DNA of 64,000 bases. Origin: Maioricimonas rarisocia (lineage in GTDB: Bacteria > Planctomycetota > Planctomycetia > Planctomycetales > Planctomycetaceae). The DNA lies in NCBI RefSeq assembly GCF_007747795.1, contig NZ_CP036275.1:6316001-6380000 (forward strand). The letters run 5' to 3'. Every line of letters begins with the position of its first letter. Position 1 is the first letter of the stretch. Of this stretch, positions 54,944 to 64,000 are shown in pieces. The notes below the pieces were generated by a model. The model saw only the letters and a list, made by a program, of their open reading frames with translations, made no database searches and was not told where the DNA came from. The position numbers were made by a program, and so were the translations under genes.

Positions 54944-55704
54944 ACGTGGACCGCAGCCCCTCCGTCGACGATCAGCGTCTGCCCCTGGACAAGATCGCTG
55001 AGTGAACTCGAAAGGAACAGCACGGCATCGGCGACGTCCGTCGGCTCCAGATCCCGTTCCCCGACCATCTGCTTCGTCCTTCGTGCCGCAAACATCTGAT
55101 CAGAGCCGGGCAGCCGGCGGGTCGAGTCGGTCTCCACCAGCCCGGCCTGCACGATGTTCACGTTGAAGTCGCGGTCCCCCAGTTCGAGGGCGAGATGCCG
55201 GGCGATACTTTCGAGAGCCGCTTTCGAGCCGCCGATCACGCCATACATCGGCAGCGCCATGTGCGAGCCGTGGCTGGAGATACCGATAATCTTCTTGCGT
55301 CCTTCGGAGCGTTCCATCAGTGGGACGGCCGCCTGCGTGAGGAACAGCAGCGCCCGCACGTTGGTGTTCATCGCCGCTTCGAAATTCCGGGCGGTCGTGG
55401 CCAGCAGCGGCCGGAAGCCGCCGGTCGCCGCATTGCTCACAAGGATGTCCAGCCGGCCGAACGTCTGATCGACGAACTCCATCATCGACTCGATGTCGTC
55501 CTGTTCGCTGACGTCCGCCTTGACGATGGCCACATCGCGTCCGCGGGCCGCCACTTCTTCGGCCGTCTGTTCGGCGGCGGTGCGCGAGGTGACGTAGTTG
55601 ACGACGACATGCGCCCCAGCCTCGGCAAACCGGATGGCCGTGGCCCGCCCGATCCCCCGCGACGCCCCGGTCACGAGTGCCACCTTGTCTTTCAGGTCAA
55701 TCAC
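54940..55704 (-). CDS. FabL-like enoyl-ACP reductase
   Basis: 254 residues. An SDR with NADPH motif TGASRGIGRATAI, NAATGG, and the FabL-type active site GISSHGSHMALPMYGVIGGS followed by K (Tyr-x6-Lys spacing typical of enoyl reductases rather than Tyr-x3-Lys). It ends with LIVDGGAAVHV. It starts 27 bases after the PPTase stop and overlaps the thioester reductase, so it belongs to the lipid operon. It probably reduces the enoyl intermediate left by the megasynthase DH domains, since no ER domain is visible there. Confidence 0.88.
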   Translation of the reverse strand: MIDLKDKVALVTGASRGIGRATAIRFAEAGAHVVVNYVTSRTAAEQTAEEVAARGRDVAIVKADVSEQDDIESMMEFVDQTFGRLDILVSNAATGGFRPLLATTARNFEAAMNTNVRALLFLTQAAVPLMERSEGRKKIIGISSHGSHMALPMYGVIGGSKAALESIARHLALELGDRDFNVNIVQAGLVETDSTRRLPGSDQMFAARRTKQMVGERDLEPTDVADAVLFLSSSLSDLVQGQTLIVDGGAAVHV

Positions 55705-55731
55705 TGTTTCCCTCCCCGTTCCGGTCGATCA

Positions 55732-56793
55732 TCAGCAGCCGCTAAGCTCTGGGAGCCGCGGCCGGGGTATTTGTATTGTGAAAGTGTCAGCAGGCTGATC
55801 GTCAGCGGGCAATTCGCTCCACGTGTTCGTGCGAGCCCGGACGACGCAGATCAGGGCGTCCCCGGCATTCCACATATGTATGTCCACGGGACGGGTCATC
55901 CAGCCCCGAGCGGTCAGCATGCGAACGTGACCAGTGGACGTGTGGCGGCAGTCGGACGTCACCACGCCATCAGATTCGGACGTCCCGCTGCGGGTGCCAC
56001 GGCTCTGCGAGTCGTGCGGCTCATTCGCTGATTCACCAACTGGGGCTGTAACGCTCACACGCGGCTCACCAACGGAATCTGCGTGGAAGCGGGAATCATC
56101 GACTGCGGTGCAGTCCCGCACCCCAGCCACCCCGTAACGGTTCCCGTTGCACTCGTCCACCTGGGTGCCACGGCTCTGTGAGCCGTGCTCTCCCCCTGGA
56201 TCTGAAGATTGCCAGAGACACCCCGACACATCCCACTGCAGCGGACGAAAGTGTCGTCCCTCCGCCAGCGCCTTGAACGCGGCCTCCTTGAGGTTCCACA
56301 GACGGACGGCACCTTCGACACCCGATTCCGCCGCCACACGTTGCTCTGCAGCAGTCAGCCACAACGACAGCGTTCCCTGGCGGTCGGCAGCGTGATTCGT
56401 GACGTCCACGCCGACCGGTCGCGTTTCTTCCGTCGACAGGACGGCGGCAACGATCGAACCGGCATGCGAGATCGACAGCGAGCAGTTCAGCCAGCGACCG
56501 TCCCTCGACACCCGTGGAGCGATGCGACGACCAAGACCGTCGCGGGAATCGATCTGTACCTGATGCGGCGAACACGATGTCATCGCAGCTTCGTCCGCAA
56601 GCTGCCGAAGCACGAGCATCTTCGCGAGGATCCGCCCGGCGAGCCGCTCTTTGCGAGCCGGCTCGTGCCGCATCGCGCTGATCGCGGCGCGCTCGACGGC
56701 CGACAGCCAGTTTGAGGCCGGTTCGTCCTCCAGGAGGCGTTCGATCTCGCTGCACGCGACAACCGCGCCATCGATCCGTCGATGCGCGATCAT
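55732..56793 (-). CDS. Sfp-type phosphopantetheinyl transferase with repeat-containing insertion
   Basis: 353 residues, about 100 more than usual. The active-site motifs are intact: VGVDV (residues 127-131, Mg ligand) and WNLKEAAFKALA (166-177). It transfers phosphopantetheine to carrier proteins, here surely the two ACPs of the megasynthase. ATG overlaps the megasynthase TGA. An insert from about residue 198 to 285 interrupts the C-terminal half; it contains two copies of a palindromic DNA repeat that both encode SQSRGT, 57 codons apart. The reading frame is kept across both. Confidence 0.88.
   Translation of the reverse strand: MIAHRRIDGAVVACSEIERLLEDEPASNWLSAVERAAISAMRHEPARKERLAGRILAKMLVLRQLADEAAMTSCSPHQVQIDSRDGLGRRIAPRVSRDGRWLNCSLSISHAGSIVAAVLSTEETRPVGVDVTNHAADRQGTLSLWLTAAEQRVAAESGVEGAVRLWNLKEAAFKALAEGRHFRPLQWDVSGCLWQSSDPGGEHGSQSRGTQVDECNGNRYGVAGVRDCTAVDDSRFHADSVGEPRVSVTAPVGESANEPHDSQSRGTRSGTSESDGVVTSDCRHTSTGHVRMLTARGWMTRPVDIHMWNAGDALICVVRARTNTWSELPADDQPADTFTIQIPRPRLPELSGC
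55992..56187. repeat. Two palindromic repeats inside the PPTase coding region
   Basis: GGGTGCCACGGCTCTGCGAG followed by TCGTG at 55992-56016 and GGGTGCCACGGCTCTGTGAG followed by CCGTG at 56163-56187 differ by two bases. The second copy holds a perfect hairpin CACGGCTC (56169-56176) / GAGCCGTG (56180-56187). The spacing is 171 bases, a multiple of three, so the frame is unaffected. Confidence 0.75.
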
Positions 56794-59700
56794 GTCGTCG
56801 TCCCATTGATCAGGCCGCCACGATACCCGGCGACGTCCAGGATCGGCGTGCCGTCCTCACCGTAGAGAGTGAAGTCGTACATCGTGTGCCGCGGCTCCTG
56901 GGCGCGGCAGAAGATGCGGACCATGCATTGCTCGTCGGACGCCGGCATGCGGAACATCTGCATCCGCTCAAACTCCATCGGCATTTCCTGGCGTCCGCCC
57001 AGCATGATGAAGGCGTCGGCCCCGCAGGTGACCAGGCAGGAATCGAGCGTGGCCGCTGGTGTGTAAACCAGATCCCCCTCCCGATCGCCGAAGAGCTGTG
57101 CCGGATCGGCCGCATAGATGCGTCCCCAGCCGCCGTCCCGCTGGTAGATCACTTCCTCGAGACAGCGGAAGATGTCGCCGTGATAGATTCGGTTCTCCTC
57201 CGACCACATGAAGGGAAACATCGGCATGTGGGAGGTGACCAGTTCCGGAACCTCCGATGCGTCTGGTGAATCAAATACGACCTCCGCCTGCTGGTACAGC
57301 GTCGCACCGTCGGATGACTCCAGCCGGCAGCTGGCGCCGTTGCCGTCCTGATGCACACGAACGCGAACTTCCGTCGGCTCGTCCGTGGGAAAGCGGAGCG
57401 GTCGATGCACCTTGAATCCGTGTGCGGTGAAGCCGGCCGGCGGTGCTCCCGCTGCGGCTGCTTCGACCATCGCTTCGAGTCCCACCACGGCGGGAAGAAT
57501 CGGTCGCCGATCGAGAAGATGATGCGTCAGAAACGGATCCGTTGTGGGATCCAGCCGGATGTAAGCCAGCGACTCCTGCGACGTCGCTCCTTCGGTCACG
57601 AGCCGGATCAGCGGAGCGGCTGCAACCGATGTCGCTGTCGCCGGCATGGTCGCCGTCCCGGTTCGCCTTCCGTTGCCTGTCGCTGATGGCACCTCCGCCC
57701 GGTCTGCCTGGTGGGAATCTTCTGCGGAGGTGGCGGAGGCCGTTTCGTTCAACCAGTCGGGGGTTCTGATCCGGTCCGGGGTCCCCGGGCTGGGGGAAAC
57801 GCGGGTGGAGCGGTAGCCGGTCACTGCGACCACCGGCTCCCCGTTACGGCTGTAGAGCGTGAAGTCGTAGTCATCCCACTTCGCGGACTCCGAGGAGTCC
57901 CGGTGCCAGAGCCGCACCGTCAGTTCCTCACCCGCCGCGATCGGGCGGAGCAGACGAATCGAGCCGAACGACTGGGGCAGCGGAGCGTAACCGGTCCGCC
58001 AGACCGTCAGCACGTCGGCGGCAAGCAGACAGGCATCGAGCGTCGCCGGGGCGAGAGCCCACCCCGCAGCCGTCCCTTCTGCCGTCAGTTCGCTGTTGTC
58101 GGCGGCGACGATCCGCCCCCAGCCGCCATCGGCGACGGTCGCCATCTCCTTGAGCGCGGTGAAGGGGGGACCGTGGAAGACCCGGTCGTCATCCTCCGCC
58201 ATCGACTGCCAGTTGTCGTAATACGGAGCGGCATGCCAGTCGGTCGGCTGCGGTCCAGGATCGGGCAGCGCCGGCGTGGCTGCGGCATCGCCACAAGTGA
58301 CAGTCGCTTCGACATGCAGCCGGTCCGGATCGACCAGCGCGCCACGCCGATTGTGGAAGTCGGCCCGCAACTCGCAGCTGACCCGGTCGCCGTTCCGCTG
58401 TGCCACCACACGTGCCCGCTGAGGTCGGTCTGTGTGGAACCGCAGACCGTGATGAATTGTGACGTCTTCGATGAGCGTCGCGGGGGCATCGGCCTTCAGG
58501 CTCGCCGTCTCGCAGAGCGTCTCGAGAGCCATCACCACCGGAAGAATCGGCGTGCGGCGGTGTCGGTGCTGATCCAGAAACGGCTGCGACGGATCGAGGC
58601 GGGTTTCGGCAATGGTTTCGGAACTGGAAGTCTCATCCAGTACGGCGTCGATCATCGCAGCGGGACGACCGTTGCCGTTTCGCCTTCGCAGTTCGCCAAG
58701 CTGAGTCGCCTCGGCAGCATCGCAGCCGATCTGCAGCTCCGCCGGTCGATCGACGAACAGGACCTCGGCATCGGGAGTGCCGGCGAGAAGCTCGTCGATC
58801 ACATGGGCGGCACCCTCGGCGGGGGGCATGAAGGTCAACCCGCTGGCCGAGAGCGCGAGCCGGCTCTCCGGTCGGGCCGCCATGCCGATCTCGTCCCACG
58901 GCGGCCAGTGAATGCCGACGGCACGAACTTCCGGGCGCAGCCAGCGGACCGCCGCGCACAGTTTGCAGAGGAGTTCGGATGCCAGCGAGTAATCGGTCTG
59001 ACCGAGTCCGCCGAACCGGCCACTGGTCGAACCGAAACCAATGACGTGCTCGAGCGGATCATCCTGCGTCAGGTTCAGCAGCGTGAATGCCGCGTCGACT
59101 TTGACGGCAATCGTGGAGATCACCTGCTCACGCTGTTTGCGATCGAACCGGCAGGCCGCTTCGATCCCGGCACCATGAATGATCCCGTGGATTGGTCCGT
59201 CGGCTGTGCGGATTTCCGCGAGTGTCTGCTCGAGAGCCTGTGCGTCGGTGACGTCGCAGACGTGATACGTTGCGTCAACTCCCGCCTGTCGGTAGGCATC
59301 GAGCGTCCGATCCATGTCGATGGCCCGTTCGACCCGGGCCCATTCCCGCGCGGGAGTCTTGCCCGATTCGCGTGCCTGCGTCATCACCGTCCGACGAAGC
59401 TGCTTGAGCTCGGTTTCGGGCAGGTTCTTCCAGGACGGATCGACGTCGGGAGCGGGACTCGATCCGATCAGATGCAGCTTGAGCCCGAATCGCCGGGCCA
59501 GTTCGCGGGCCACGACGGCCGTCACGCCGCGGGCACCGCCGGTCACCACCCACGTCCCGTGGGGCAGGGGGCCTGACTGTTCCGAGGTGGCAGCCGGCTG
59601 TGGAATGTTCCGCAGGATGTGGCGACGACCACGCAGATAGCCGACCTCAACTTCGGGCCGTCCGGCGCCCAGCTCCTGCAGGACCAGGCCCGCGACATCG

Positions 59701-62700
59701 GGGCCACGTTCTTCTGCCGGGACGTCGATCGCCTTGACGCTCAATCCCTCGAATTCGCGGGCGAGCCCCTTGAGCAGTCCGCACAGCCCGGCTCCTTCGA
59801 CGGCGGGGACCGGCAACGTCGTAGCGAAGTCGCCGCCGAGCGAAACCAGCGCCGTCAGTGTTGCCTGTTCCAGCAGACCTGCAGAGGTGACATGCTGCAT
59901 CCACTTCTGTGTCGCCAGATAAGGAAGCAGCAGCCCGCGGTCGCGTCGCTGTGACCAGTCAGACCAGATGGTGCGTGTGTCGGCCGCCTCTTCGCGTCCT
60001 GTCATCAGAAACAGATGGGGGCACGAATCGGCAGCGAGGCATGCGTCCAGTTCCGCAAGGATCTGTTCGGTTGATCCACCGCTGCCAATCGTTTTCACGT
60101 TCGCGCCACGCGAGGTCAGTTGCTGCTGTAATGCCTCGGCGTCGGGCCCGTTGCCGAGCACGATGGCGGTACCGGTCGGCTTCCATTGCGGGGTGGACTC
60201 ATCGGCCAGGGGAGCTTCGATCCGGCGGACGACCCACCGCTGCATCAGCCGCTCGCTCGCAGCAGGCATGGCTGCTCCAGCCGGCTTCGATTCGCCATTG
60301 CTGGTCGGAGTGGAGGCAGCAGGGATTGTCGCGGGCTGCCCGGTGGGCTCCTGGACGGTCGATTGCTGCCACAGTTGCTGCAGGTCGATCCGTTCGAAAC
60401 GGTCGGCGTGGCCGTTCGCCATCGGCCCGGGAGTCACCCAGATCGACTGATCTTCCGGATCGAGCACAAAGGAGATCTGATTGTCGACCCGGCAGATGGT
60501 GTTCATCGTCGGGTGCGGCGTCTCCCGGTCACGTCCACAGTCAAACCGGTCCCGGAGGATCTGCTGTGCCTGCTGCCCACTGACGGACGGCTGGCCTGCC
60601 GATGAGACGAGCTGCTCGAGCCTCCGCAGCCGCAGCCGCGAATGCTCCGGAACAGCCAGCGATGGCGACTGCAACAGCGAGTGATTCGTCGTCGCGACCA
60701 GTTCCCGATCAGTTCCGATGGCCAGTTCGCTGCCGTCGTACTCGAGGTAACAGATGCGGTCTGACGGGAAGTGGCTGATGCACAGGCTCCAGGCACCGAA
60801 TCGGGGTGCCGCCTGCACGATCTCCAGTGCCGACTCGACGTCGACGGCCCCTTCGAGAATCCGTTTGACCAGCATCGGATGCAGGCAGCATGCCCCCGCC
60901 CGGGATGTTCGCGGACGGTCGAGCAGCAGCGTACTGCTCACGGTAACACCTCGGGCATTGACGCCGTTGAGTCCCGCCACCTGGCCGGCGATGCTGAACG
61001 TCAGATGGGCCAGCTTGTCCTTCGGCCGGCGGATCTGCACGATACGGGCCAGACAGTCGGGCAGACTGAGTGCCAGCGGCGAATCCTCGTTGGCAGCGTG
61101 AATGAGCCGCGACGTCCCGTTGACCGCCGATCGGACCGCAAACTGAGAGCAGCCGGGAATCACATCCGGGTACATACCGAGATTGTGCGTCAGCAGTTCC
61201 TCTTCGGTCAGCCCGATCGCGTCGGCCAGACCGCGGAGTTCTTCCAGTTCGTCGGGGGCAAAGTACTGACGGGCCTCGTCGAGAGCGGACTTCGCAGCAT
61301 CCGAGCCGGCTGGCGTCCCGCGGAGGGCGGTATGCCGCTGAAGGATCTTCAGGATCGCTTCCCGCTGGGACTGACCATGTTGACGGCCCATTTCGCCAGG
61401 GCTGCCGCTGCATTCGACGATCGTCACATGACCGGCGGCACGCGGTGACGTCGTTGCGTCGGCCACATCGGTAGACGCGGTTACATAGACACTCACACTG
61501 CTGTCTGCCGCCTGCTGTGTCGACGTGGTGCCGGCATCGCTTTCCTGCGCCGCTGCTGTCGGCTGCGGGGAGGGCTGTCCTCCGGTCGGCATGACGAAGT
61601 CGAGGATGGCCTCCAGCGTCGGGAAGTCATCGAGCGAGAGGTCCGTCACGCTGCCGGCCAGATGGTCGAGCGAAAAGTTCTCGGAGAGTTCGCCGATCAG
61701 CTGCGCCTTCTTGATGCTGTCGATTCCGAGGTCCGCTTCGAGATCCGCTTCCATATCGACCATCTCGGCCGGATAGCCGGTCTGATCGATGACGTACTCA
61801 ACCATGAAGCGGGCCACCTCGTCCCGATCGAGCCCGCCGGACTCCTGGACAGTCTCTGGCGTAGCCGACGGCGCTGAAGCAACCGGTTCCGGTGGTGCCG
61901 GGGGCGTGACGGGGGCTGGAGGCGTCGGCGCGGGAGCGGCCGGCTCGGGAGCAGGCGGAGGTGCCACGGCGGCCGGTGATGATGCAGCCGGCTCCGTTGC
62001 GGCTGCCGCCCCTTCCTCAGCGGGACTCAGAACGAAGTCGAGAATCTGGTTAAGCGTGCGGAAGTCATCCAGCGAGCGGGTCGAAACGCTGGCGGCGAGG
62101 TGATCGAGCGGGAAATTCTCCACCAGCTCGCCGATCAGCTGCGCTTTCTTGATGCTGTCGATCCCCAGATCCGCTTCCAGATCGACGTCGAAGTCCACCA
62201 TCTCCGGGGGATATCCGGTCTGATCGACGATGAACTCGAGCATGGTCTCCGCCAGTTCTTCTCGCGAGACCGCGGAGGCCGCACTCGCTGATGGCTGCGG
62301 TGCCGGTTGGCTTGCCGGAGCAGCCGCGTCCGCCTGGCGGGTCGGTGGCGGTTCCGACACAGGTGCTGACGGCGGGGCAGGGGAGGTCGGCGGTGTCTTT
62401 GCGGTCGGCGTCGGTCTCGGGTCTGCTGCCGGCTCCTGCGTGGCGGAAGCGCGGGCCCGCTCCTTGCGGCGTTGTGTGGCGTCGAATTCGAAGATTCGCC
62501 CACGTTGCGGAGCTTGCGGTGCAGCGGCTGGTGCTGATGGTGCCGGGGCCGCCGACTGAGTACTGACGAGGTTGCCCGTCGCCTCGAGCAGAGCACGAAC
62601 GCGGACGAGCTGCTCGTCGGACGAGCGGTTCACTTCGTCGGTCGCGACCGCAATGGCCGACTTGCCCTGGACGATACGGCGGTGCAGCTTTGTGAGCACA

Positions 62701-64000
62701 CTGTTGGGACCGACTTCGACCAGAACCGCCGGACCGTCGGCGACGATGCGTTCGATCAGATCGACGTAGCGGACCGGCTCGGTCAACTGGCGCGCGAGGT
62801 TCTCCCGCACGGCCTGGGCATCCGCGACCGGCTGATTGGTCACGCTCGAGACGAAACCGTTGCCCGGCGACTGCATGGAGATCTGCTGCAGTGCCTGACG
62901 AAACGGTTCTTCCGCAGGCTTCATCAGCGGCGTGTGGAATGGCCTGGGAACGGCGAGTGTCCGCGCGACATAGCCCTCGGCTTCCAGCAGACGCTGGAGC
63001 CCTGCCACCGCCGGGCTGGTCCCGCCGGCAACGACCTGGTCGGGAGCATTGTGATTCGCGACGAAGACGGTTCCACCGAACAGTTGTGCGGTCTCTTCGA
63101 CAAACGGGGCGGGTGCATTCGTCGAAAGCATGCCCCCTTCGACAGTCACGTTCTGTTCGATCGAGTCGACGCGGGCCCGGGTCAGCGAGACGGCATCGGC
63201 GACAGACAGAGCTCCTGCGGCCACGAGGGCCGGGATCTCACCGTAGCTGTGGCCTGCAACGACGTCAGGCTCGAGGCCCAGTTCCCGCAGCGTTACCAGC
63301 ATCATCAGATCGCCGACAAGCATCGACAGTTGCGTCCGCAGCGCATCCCGCCCCATCTGGCCGTCGAGATCGCGGAGCAGGGATTCGCAGTCGGGAAGCG
63401 ACTGAGCCGAGAGGGCGCGATCCAGTTCTTCGGTGATTGCCGCCGCGGCAGGGCTGAGCGACCGCAGTGGTCGGCACATCTCCGGATACTGCGATCCCTG
63501 ACCGGGAAACAGAAATGCCAGTCGGGGCGTGCCGGCCGTCCGTTCGAAGAAGTACATGCCGGCCCGTTCGAGCAGGCGTTCCCCGCCGGGCTGAGCCAGC
63601 GCGGCGGCGGCCTGCGAAAGTTGAGTCTGCAACGTCTGATCGCTGTCGTAGACGATGCTCAATCGGAGTGGTGACGCCGCGTCGAACGGCGCATTGCGCT
63701 GCGTCTCGGAAACGGTCGCCAGACGACCGGCCAGATCCACGAGCCGGTCGCGAAGCTGGGCACGGTTCTGTGCGGCCAACCGCATGATTCGCCAGCTTTC
63801 GCCCCGTTCGCGGACGGCTTGCGTCCGGGGGCGTTGCGGCAGATTCGATCCTCCTTCAAGAACCATGGTCCAGGCAGCTCCGCTGGATGATGCACTCGTG
63901 ACCGCTGCCAGCGACGTGCCGGCCGAAGTCGTATCAAATAACTGGCGTCGTTCGTGCGGCAGCAGCAGCCCACTGTGGGCCGCCGTCTCTTCGGGCGACT
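56790..64000 (-). CDS. PKS/PUFA-synthase-like megasynthase (partial): AT-ACP-ACP-C45-KR-DH-DH
   Basis: Open to the window edge; numbering is from the Met at 63866. AT domain 115-420 (FPGQGSQ; nucleophile Ser207 in GHSYGEI), two ACPs with DLGIDSIKKAQ (Ser571, Ser717), a C45/isopenicillin-N-acyltransferase-type Ntn domain about 810-1145 (G905-C906 cleavage site, AANEDS), a KR with its structural subdomain about 1190-1700 (TGGARG near 1442; catalytic Tyr in TDYSLASELL), and two hot-dog DH domains with His1767 and His2115/2116. The residues before Met resemble the KS-AT linker, so a KS probably precedes. Repeated ACPs and DH pairs resemble PUFA/secondary-lipid synthases. ATGA overlap with the PPTase gene. 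Confidence 0.9.
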   Translation of the reverse strand, partial: SPEETAAHSGLLLPHERRQLFDTTSAGTSLAAVTSASSSGAAWTMVLEGGSNLPQRPRTQAVRERGESWRIMRLAAQNRAQLRDRLVDLAGRLATVSETQRNAPFDAASPLRLSIVYDSDQTLQTQLSQAAAALAQPGGERLLERAGMYFFERTAGTPRLAFLFPGQGSQYPEMCRPLRSLSPAAAAITEELDRALSAQSLPDCESLLRDLDGQMGRDALRTQLSMLVGDLMMLVTLRELGLEPDVVAGHSYGEIPALVAAGALSVADAVSLTRARVDSIEQNVTVEGGMLSTNAPAPFVEETAQLFGGTVFVANHNAPDQVVAGGTSPAVAGLQRLLEAEGYVARTLAVPRPFHTPLMKPAEEPFRQALQQISMQSPGNGFVSSVTNQPVADAQAVRENLARQLTEPVRYVDLIERIVADGPAVLVEVGPNSVLTKLHRRIVQGKSAIAVATDEVNRSSDEQLVRVRALLEATGNLVSTQSAAPAPSAPAAAPQAPQRGRIFEFDATQRRKERARASATQEPAADPRPTPTAKTPPTSPAPPSAPVSEPPPTRQADAAAPASQPAPQPSASAASAVSREELAETMLEFIVDQTGYPPEMVDFDVDLEADLGIDSIKKAQLIGELVENFPLDHLAASVSTRSLDDFRTLNQILDFVLSPAEEGAAAATEPAASSPAAVAPPPAPEPAAPAPTPPAPVTPPAPPEPVASAPSATPETVQESGGLDRDEVARFMVEYVIDQTGYPAEMVDMEADLEADLGIDSIKKAQLIGELSENFSLDHLAGSVTDLSLDDFPTLEAILDFVMPTGGQPSPQPTAAAQESDAGTTSTQQAADSSVSVYVTASTDVADATTSPRAAGHVTIVECSGSPGEMGRQHGQSQREAILKILQRHTALRGTPAGSDAAKSALDEARQYFAPDELEELRGLADAIGLTEEELLTHNLGMYPDVIPGCSQFAVRSAVNGTSRLIHAANEDSPLALSLPDCLARIVQIRRPKDKLAHLTFSIAGQVAGLNGVNARGVTVSSTLLLDRPRTSRAGACCLHPMLVKRILEGAVDVESALEIVQAAPRFGAWSLCISHFPSDRICYLEYDGSELAIGTDRELVATTNHSLLQSPSLAVPEHSRLRLRRLEQLVSSAGQPSVSGQQAQQILRDRFDCGRDRETPHPTMNTICRVDNQISFVLDPEDQSIWVTPGPMANGHADRFERIDLQQLWQQSTVQEPTGQPATIPAASTPTSNGESKPAGAAMPAASERLMQRWVVRRIEAPLADESTPQWKPTGTAIVLGNGPDAEALQQQLTSRGANVKTIGSGGSTEQILAELDACLAADSCPHLFLMTGREEAADTRTIWSDWSQRRDRGLLLPYLATQKWMQHVTSAGLLEQATLTALVSLGGDFATTLPVPAVEGAGLCGLLKGLAREFEGLSVKAIDVPAEERGPDVAGLVLQELGAGRPEVEVGYLRGRRHILRNIPQPAATSEQSGPLPHGTWVVTGGARGVTAVVARELARRFGLKLHLIGSSPAPDVDPSWKNLPETELKQLRRTVMTQARESGKTPAREWARVERAIDMDRTLDAYRQAGVDATYHVCDVTDAQALEQTLAEIRTADGPIHGIIHGAGIEAACRFDRKQREQVISTIAVKVDAAFTLLNLTQDDPLEHVIGFGSTSGRFGGLGQTDYSLASELLCKLCAAVRWLRPEVRAVGIHWPPWDEIGMAARPESRLALSASGLTFMPPAEGAAHVIDELLAGTPDAEVLFVDRPAELQIGCDAAEATQLGELRRRNGNGRPAAMIDAVLDETSSSETIAETRLDPSQPFLDQHRHRRTPILPVVMALETLCETASLKADAPATLIEDVTIHHGLRFHTDRPQRARVVAQRNGDRVSCELRADFHNRRGALVDPDRLHVEATVTCGDAAATPALPDPGPQPTDWHAAPYYDNWQSMAEDDDRVFHGPPFTALKEMATVADGGWGRIVAADNSELTAEGTAAGWALAPATLDACLLAADVLTVWRTGYAPLPQSFGSIRLLRPIAAGEELTVRLWHRDSSESAKWDDYDFTLYSRNGEPVVAVTGYRSTRVSPSPGTPDRIRTPDWLNETASATSAEDSHQADRAEVPSATGNGRRTGTATMPATATSVAAAPLIRLVTEGATSQESLAYIRLDPTTDPFLTHHLLDRRPILPAVVGLEAMVEAAAAGAPPAGFTAHGFKVHRPLRFPTDEPTEVRVRVHQDGNGASCRLESSDGATLYQQAEVVFDSPDASEVPELVTSHMPMFPFMWSEENRIYHGDIFRCLEEVIYQRDGGWGRIYAADPAQLFGDREGDLVYTPAATLDSCLVTCGADAFIMLGGRQEMPMEFERMQMFRMPASDEQCMVRIFCRAQEPRHTMYDFTLYGEDGTPILDVAGYRGGLINGTTT

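Noticed and set aside
57711-59576. 621-codon plus-strand open frame inside the megasynthase region
   Set aside because: Antisense shadow in high-GC DNA; the megasynthase domains run unbroken on the other strand.

Overview
The window is GC-rich bacterial chromosome that almost certainly comes from a member of the Planctomycetes (Planctomycetaceae-like). The argument rests on gene content: a PSCyt1/PSCyt2/PSD1 cytochrome gene next to a DUF1501 gene, several DUF1080 (3-keto-disaccharide hydrolase-like) proteins, a haem-rich DUF1080-PA14 fusion, many Tat- or Sec-exported proteins, an ECF42-type sigma factor with YCII/VOC partners, and a PUFA/PKS-like lipid synthase. GTG and TTG starts are common. 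Coordinates reflect starts chosen from Shine-Dalgarno (SD) placement and family N-termini.

Layout. 1-2715 (minus): a compact chemotaxis operon of response regulator, small unknown protein, CheW and an MCP cut by the window edge. 3142-10532: an unknown membrane protein, a Tat-exported unknown, and the PSCyt/DUF1501 pair. 10935-13817: small membrane proteins, a YcxB-like protein and a leucine-rich-repeat protein. 13886-17544: an enolase-superfamily sugar-acid dehydratase divergent from an MFS transporter and a creatininase-family amidohydrolase, probably one catabolic unit. 17768-23293: an ECF42-like sigma factor followed by VOC, YCII, DUF1579, SRPBCC and DoxX genes. 23590-27462 (minus): a cysteine-less HesB-like protein, zinc ribbon plus FloA, and DEAD-box helicase, a 55-residue basic protein apparently starting at AUC, and a cold-shock protein. 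28301-35784: MscS channel, Rrf2 regulator coupled to a methyltransferase, PQQ-repeat protein, DUF3500 protein and a beta-lactamase-fold serine hydrolase.

35800-37703 is a scar-like accessory segment: two copies of a four-helix-bundle (S23/IVS-type) gene, one broken by an in-frame stop, flank a lower-GC insert with an unknown small gene and a possible IS end; a tRNA-Pro(UGG) follows. 37886-50321 holds an SDR, unknown exported proteins, and the operon-like set DUF1080 / DUF1080-cytochrome c-PA14 fusion / sugar-dehydrogenase-like propeller, then a zinc-knuckle protein and an isochorismatase-ThuA fusion. 50339-53009 (minus) has an NPCBM-like protein, a prenyltransferase-repeat protein and a lipoprotein.

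53153-64000 (minus) is a tightly coupled lipid/polyketide operon: a megasynthase (AT-ACP-ACP-C45 Ntn hydrolase-KR-DH-DH; KS presumably beyond the edge), a Sfp-type phosphopantetheinyl transferase carrying an inserted palindromic repeat, a FabL-like enoyl reductase, and a thioester reductase with an SCP2-like domain and a serine-less ACP-like tail. The most notable candidate is the C45 domain inside the megasynthase. It keeps the Gly-Cys self-cleavage site, with about 96 residues upstream that resemble the family propeptide, so the synthase may cut itself in two.
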